Shown: piece by piece, positions 59,557-64,000 of the stretch
How the letters are laid out: the number at the start of each line of letters is the position of its first letter
Numbering within the stretch: position 1 is the stretch's first letter
Assembly: GCA_963969495.1 (NCBI GenBank)
Contig: OZ018323.1
Location: 75,974,920-76,038,919, forward strand
Length of the DNA stretch: 64,000 nucleotides
Source of the DNA: Ceratothoa steindachneri
Lineage: Eukaryota; Arthropoda; Malacostraca; Isopoda; Cymothoidae
Direction of reading: 5' to 3'
Position numbers and translations under genes: made by a program
Notes under the pieces: model-generated
What the model saw: the letters and a program-made list of their open reading frames with translations, nothing else
What the model was told of the DNA's origin: nothing
The model's database searches: none

Positions 59557-60405
59557 TTAAACGAATGGGCTGAATGTTTAAGTGATTTTAAAAGGTATGC
59601 TAAGGATTTTGTTGTTTGTATGGATGTTGTATATTTGATGAGGCATATAAAGAGTGGTGATGATATGTATGTACCTGTGATGTCCTTGGTTGGTATGATT
59701 GGTCTGGTGAAAGTTGTGTATGATAATTATAGGCATATGGTTAAGTTTAAGCTGTGGGAGTGTAGGAAGGAGCGTGTGTTCCATCCGTTTCTGAGAACTG
59801 TTGTAAATGATGTTGCAACTACGTGTGAAAGGTGTCATAAGCGAAAGGTGCAAGGTGTGCAAGTGAAACCGCCGATGTTGAAAGTTGATGCGAAAGAACC
59901 GTTTGAGTTGGTAGTGATTGATTGTGTGTCTTTACTACGTACGAATGGTGGGAATATTGGTATGGTCGTGATGGTTGATCATAAAAGTAAGTTTGAGTAT
60001 GCGGTGCCTGTGAGAGATAAAAAGGAGTGTGACTGTTGCGCGTGTGGTTGAGCAGGTGTTTCTTCCTATGTGTGTATAGAAGCCTAGGAGGTTTCTGAGT
60101 GATAATGGGCCCGAGTTTGTGGGTGAAGTGTTTGAACCAATGTTGAGAGATAATGGTGTGGAACATGTATGAACAACTCTGCATGTACCGTCTTCGAATG
60201 GGTTGGTTGAACGTACTATTCGGACTTTGCGTGAGATGTTGAGAATGATAAGTGAGACTTTGAATGACTGGGATGTATGGTTGGGTAGTGTTATAGGGTA
60301 TAATTCAACGGTGCATAGTTCGACTGGTATGTCTCCGTGTCAGTTTGTGACGAATTTGGAAAGGCGAGTGAATGATAGGTTTAGTTTGAGTGAAAGTGAG
60401 CAGAG
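59545..60405 (+). pseudogene. Gypsy integrase, right arm, truncated
   Basis: 59545-60051 has the zinc region (VVYDNYRHM with the first histidine replaced; CERCHKRK) and VVIDCVSL (first catalytic aspartate), then VDHKSKFEYAVPVRDKK. After a frameshift, LSDNGPEFVGEVFEPML (second aspartate) and, after a stop, SSNGLVERTIRTLREML (glutamate, spacing 35) follow. The frame 60203-60427 ends VNDRFSLSESEQR, then leaves the family at 60405, where the palindrome arm stops. The C-terminal domain seen in the left arm is missing. Confidence 0.9.
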
Positions 60406-61337
60406 GAGGATCTCAGTTTTGGAGTGATTGAGTCTGATGAGGGTGGTAGAGAGCCAGTCAGAAATGGAGGATTAGGCAGCCAGGAGGTCAGTGATAGACT
60501 AGGCAAGAGACGTGGGGGATGAGGAAACGAAAATTTGAGTGTCATCAGCATAGAAGTGGGAGGATAGACCGAGATTACGGAGAAGGGAACTAAGAGGGAG
60601 AAGGTAGATACGAAATAGTAGAGGACCAAAGACAGAGCCTTGTGGCACTCCCAAGCGAATGGGGGTAGATTCGAATGAAACGTCGTCAATCACAACGGAT
60701 TGGGTACGAGACGAGACGAGAGTGGAACCAGTCAAGCACGGTGCCTGATATGCCGAGGAAAGAGTAGAGACTATCAAGTAGGACGGTATGGTCAATAGTA
60801 TCGAAAGCAGAGGAGAGGTCGAATAGAACAAGGCTCTTCGTAAGCAATCGGACACATTGAGAAGGGCGGTTTCTGTGGAGTGACCTGAATTGAAACCAGA
60901 TTGATAGGTTTCATCAATGTTACAGGCCACCATGTGACTGTTGATGCGTGAAGCAACCACTCTCTCCAGAACATTAGAGAGGAAAGGAAGTTGCGAAATC
61001 GGGCGATAATTGGAAGGGTCAGTGGGGTTCAGTTGAGGCTTTTCAAGAATCGGACGGATGTGGGCACGTTTGAAGGAAGAGGGAACAAGACCAGTTGCAA
61101 GTGAAGTGTTGAACAGGTGAAGAAGCATTGGAAGGATAGCAGGCAGAATTTTACATAGCAATTTAGGCGAAAGAATGTCCTTTGGGGAGCCCGATTTCTT
61201 AGAACGCGAGAGCAGGGCTGTAAGCTCCAACGCGGTCACAGCGGGGAAAATGATAAGCGGCTGAGGCGGGAAGTCAGGGAGAATGGCAGGAGCCAGGACA
61301 GAAGGCTGAGGGAGAGAGGCACGGAGGTTAGTGACCT
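60406..61337 (-). pseudogene. L2-clade LINE reverse transcriptase fragment
   Basis: Minus strand 61337 down to 60406: linker (ELTALLSRSKKSGSPKDILSPKLL), [37 protein letters not shown], then in a shifted frame [20 protein letters not shown] (first catalytic aspartate), LGVPQGSVFGPLLF and HFYADDTQIF (YADD). These are typical L2-type blocks. The RT stops abruptly after YADD at 60406, exactly where the palindrome arm begins, so the element lacks its 3' third. Its upstream side is cut by the foldback element at 61338. Confidence 0.9.
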
Positions 61338-61700
61338 TATCCTTGAGTGCCAAGGTTCGTGCCCCTCAAGACGCCAAGTCAACAGGGTTCCCCTGTTGTT
61401 CAATTGTTCAGAAGAGAACAACTTTAGAACAGTCATTATTCTTTGAGGCCGTTCGACAAGAAACGGTTCTCGCTCCCCTGATATCACGCCAGTGGTAAGT
61501 TAATTCACCCTTTTGAGATCTCAAAAGGGTGAAGTAACTTACCACTGGGGTGATATCAGAGGAGCGAGAACCGTTTCTTGTCGAACGGGCTCGAAGAACA
61601 ATGACTGTTCGAAAGTTGTTCTCTTCTAAACAATTGAACGAAATGGGGGGCCCTGTTGACTTGGCGTCTCGAGGGGCACGAACCTAGGCACTCAAGGATA
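61338..61700. mobile_element. 363-bp foldback element
   Basis: A nearly perfect palindrome centred on GAGATCTC (61515-61522). Each arm is about 180 bases with a few mismatches and small indels; the outer ends share TATCCTTGAGTGCC. No spacer loop and no coding capacity. It interrupts or abuts the L2 fragment. A MITE/foldback transposon is likely; target duplications were not resolved. Confidence 0.9.
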
Positions 61701-62111
61701 TTGTCCTCTTCTGGATAATAAGGGGGTTCTCGGGGTAGAGAGTTCCTAGGTGCACAAGGGAGACCGGATCGGCGTGATGCCTGACGTAGGTAATCTCGAT
61801 CTGATTCAAACGCGAAATTCTATCGCATAAATAGCCGGAGCCAGCCCCTCGGGGTAGGGGACTATGGGGGACTTTCATGGAATGTTCCGCTAGCGCTCGG
61901 AACAACCTTATCTTCCCATAAGCCTAATTCAATCTGACCAGATCGACGCCTGCAGGCAAACGGGGGATTGAAAGTCCTTGATTAAACTTGGAGCGGAGGA
62001 AGAAAATCGGGAAATGTTGGGCGATAAGAACGCCATGGGGGCACGTGGGAAGCATGAGTTTCAATATGTGATAGAAGCGAGACGCGGCGGCCTTAGGCAA
62101 TTCTATCACAA
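61701..62111. other. Unassigned GC-richer segment with TATA-like motif
   Basis: No coding signal. CGCATAAATAGCCGGAG near 61824 resembles GCATATATAGCCGGAG at 37713 in the left-arm LTR-like module, so an LTR remnant is possible. Confidence 0.35.
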
Positions 62112-62395
62112 TCGACGTATATCAAATTTAATTAAATTACTCCAAAGTTTTGTTATATCAGCCACTCTCTACAAATTGAAGGAACACCTTCACAAAATTT
62201 AACAGAGCAATAAATAGAGTGGCTTCTGGGAAGGAGAGAAAAAAAAATTAAGAATAGAACATGAAATCCAATATATATATATAAAAACATCTCCCTATCC
62301 ACACACACATTCTGACAGAGGGAGGGAGAGGTCCCTAGAAAGGGGGTGGGAGGATGGCCCTACAAACATCCTCACATTCGCTCCACATCAGGTGT
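62112..62395 (+). repeat. About 280-bp repeat shared with 32714-32985
   Basis: Same orientation as the earlier copy, with all its blocks (ATCAAATTTAATTAAATTAC, CAGCCACTCTCTACAAATT, GAGTGGCTTCTGG, GGGAGAGGTCC). Slightly longer through an extra TATA and small indels. Confidence 0.9.
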
Positions 62396-62495
62396 TTGCA
62401 TTTTGTGGAGTCACGCATTAATAATTGATTTTATTACTAAAATTTAAGTTATCAAGATAATCTTCAGAATTTCAAGGATATTTATGATAAGAGGG
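62391..62495 (+). repeat. About 105-bp repeat shared with 31440-31545
   Basis: GGTGTTTGCATTTTGTGGAG and following blocks match 31440-31545. Here it is fused directly to the 62112 repeat; near 31-33 kb the two repeats are about 1.2 kb apart and in the opposite order. Confidence 0.85.
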
Positions 62496-63817
62496 TCATA
62501 GACACACTACTTGTTGGCCCTTTGAAATTCATCTTTTTGGTGACTCTAACATAAAGACACAAGTTTTGACTAAATAGCTCTGTTACTCCTTCACATATAG
62601 TTTGCTATATTTTTGAGTATTGTGGTAGAAAAATTCGACTAAGGTGATAATTTAGTTAAATGCATGACGTAATAGAAACAGAAAAGGGCATAAATTTAAA
62701 ACATATTAATAACCAAATCATATATGTTAAACCTCGGAATAATGGAGTGGATATATTCCTTTTAAAATATTTTCGATGGCGCTTTCATGTTTTTTATATG
62801 CGTTCGATAAATATTAATTTTGAATTACCTTTTCCGGCAGCGGTGGAAATACCACTGATAGAGAGGTGTACAAAGCAGAGCTAAAGCAATTATTAGGTTC
62901 TGAAGTCTGTTTTGCTTCTTAATAACAGCAACATTGCTATTTGACTTATGACCAAAATAAGAGTTCTACTTTTTCGAACTCGCTTTCTAAAACCGAATAT
63001 TAATAATTCTGAGATAAATTCTAGATATCTTTTGCGTTTACTTTAACATGAAAATGCAAGAAAAGTTCTTGTCTCATATGAAAGCTCTTAGAAGCCGTAT
63101 TTTCTAAGTACTCTTAAATCGAGTGAAAGAACTTGATAAAATAAATAAGACCCTCAACATTTTCATTTAATTTAAATTGATGATAGAAATAACATTAGTT
63201 AAAGGACTCAGTTTCTCAGCCTTACTTGGGGTTATCAAGGTTAGACAATAAATTTGGGCTGAAAGATTAAAAAAAACAAAAATTCAATTCTAGACTGTAT
63301 TGTTACCAGCCAGCGATCCTTCCATCGCTTCGTTGCTCAAAACAGAAACACTGCAGATTACCAACCACTTGGGCAGTTTTGCAGCTAGACTAAAGGAAGA
63401 ACACCTACGAAATTATTTTATTCTCTTCCTTAATGAACTTAATGGATATAAAGAAGTAAAGGAATAAAATTACAATGTTCATGAGAAAAATAAAAACCTT
63501 TAATATACACTCATTCTTAAAAATATGATAAAATTTCAAATTATGAAAAGGCTGAATGATTATTAACATTAATATCTGGAATTTTAGTGTAAACATTGGT
63601 TTGCATGATTGCAACCATAAATATTTACCCCTAAATGATTCAAAATTAAACCCCATCTGTGCAATGTTTAATGACATTCTTGTTAATGAAAGGTTGGCAC
63701 TTGTTCTTCCTATACCCACGAGATTTTGTACAACCATATGAAAGATTTTTTTCCGGAAAATTAGATGTTTTTGACTTTCTATTATTTTATTTGTTCCACT
63801 TTCTCATAGTTTTGGCT
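62496..63817. other. AT-rich DNA without recognised genes
   Basis: No domain, RNA gene or repeat seen. Short frames (62660-62884 plus; 63405-63737 minus) show no family features. Confidence 0.45.
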
Positions 63818-64000
63818 AGGCTGAGTAATATTCCGTACCTCGGACCGGCTATTAGAGGGAAAAAAAGTTTTACCAGAAATCGGTAGTTAGAAGAATTTTG
63901 TAGCTTGCCCTTCTCCAGACCGTTTTTTTCCTTGCGGTTCTGTTTTCTTTGAAGGCTCTGATGTGACGTCAGAACTTTAAAACTTGGAAGAAATACACAT
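63818..64000 (-). repeat. Inverted copy of the TGACGTCA dispersed repeat
   Basis: Minus strand from the window end: TTCTTCCAAGTTTTAAAG, TGACGTCACATCAGAGCCTT, ACCGCAAG, AGCCGGTCCGAGGTACGGAA. It matches 22363-22540 in reverse orientation and runs off the window, so it may be longer. Confidence 0.88.

Overview
This is eukaryotic repeat-rich DNA with no recognisable host gene. The mix suggests an arthropod, plausibly a crustacean, but that is inference: Penelope-like elements, several non-LTR clades (RTE, CR1, L2 and an I/Jockey-like group), mariner, degenerate Ty3/gypsy and many long (TA)n arrays. No rRNA gene, convincing tRNA gene or CRISPR array was seen. Nearly every coding region is transposon-derived and most are broken; the best preserved are a mariner transposase (45486-46580, minus) and a CR1 element (48125-51793, minus).

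Layout. 1-3300 is unassigned. 3301-5577 is a decayed RTE LINE. 6559-11380 holds two inverted copies of a complex LTR-like non-coding module around AT-rich sequence. 11389-14400 is a Penelope-like element (PLE) with hairpins and (TA)n. 15106-20040 is a nearly full-length, decayed I/Jockey-like LINE. 20280-21800 has parts of another PLE. 22181-24879 is packed with non-coding repeats (470-bp units carrying TGACGTCA, an array of about 170-bp units, a short TIR element). 26790-28662 has a direct repeat and a dead mariner. 30910-32425 has a TIR element and a PLE 3' end. 33400-35458 is the 3' side of a gypsy element.

The dominant structure is a giant imperfect palindrome. The left arm (35459-44711) is repeated inverted as the right arm (47604-60405) around a spacer of about 2.9 kb. 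Each arm has the same mosaic: a decayed gypsy (RT, RNase H, OTU-like domain, aspartic protease, LTR-like module, second protease copy, integrase), a non-coding block, an internally deleted LINE and an LTR-like end. Both arms share most stop codons and frameshifts, so the elements were already dead when duplicated. The right arm alone carries a CR1 insertion of about 3.7 kb whose empty site survives in the left arm; the left arm alone keeps a 169-bp stretch with a TATA-like motif. The spacer holds a gypsy leader (primer-binding-site-like sequence and gag start) and the mariner. Both inner arm ends lie in (TA)n.

Beyond the right arm are an L2-type LINE cut off inside its RT, a 363-bp foldback element, and repeats also found at 31.4 and 32.7 kb. 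The last 180 bases are an inverted copy of the 22.4 kb repeat. All family calls come from reading translations by eye; identities and ages were not computed.
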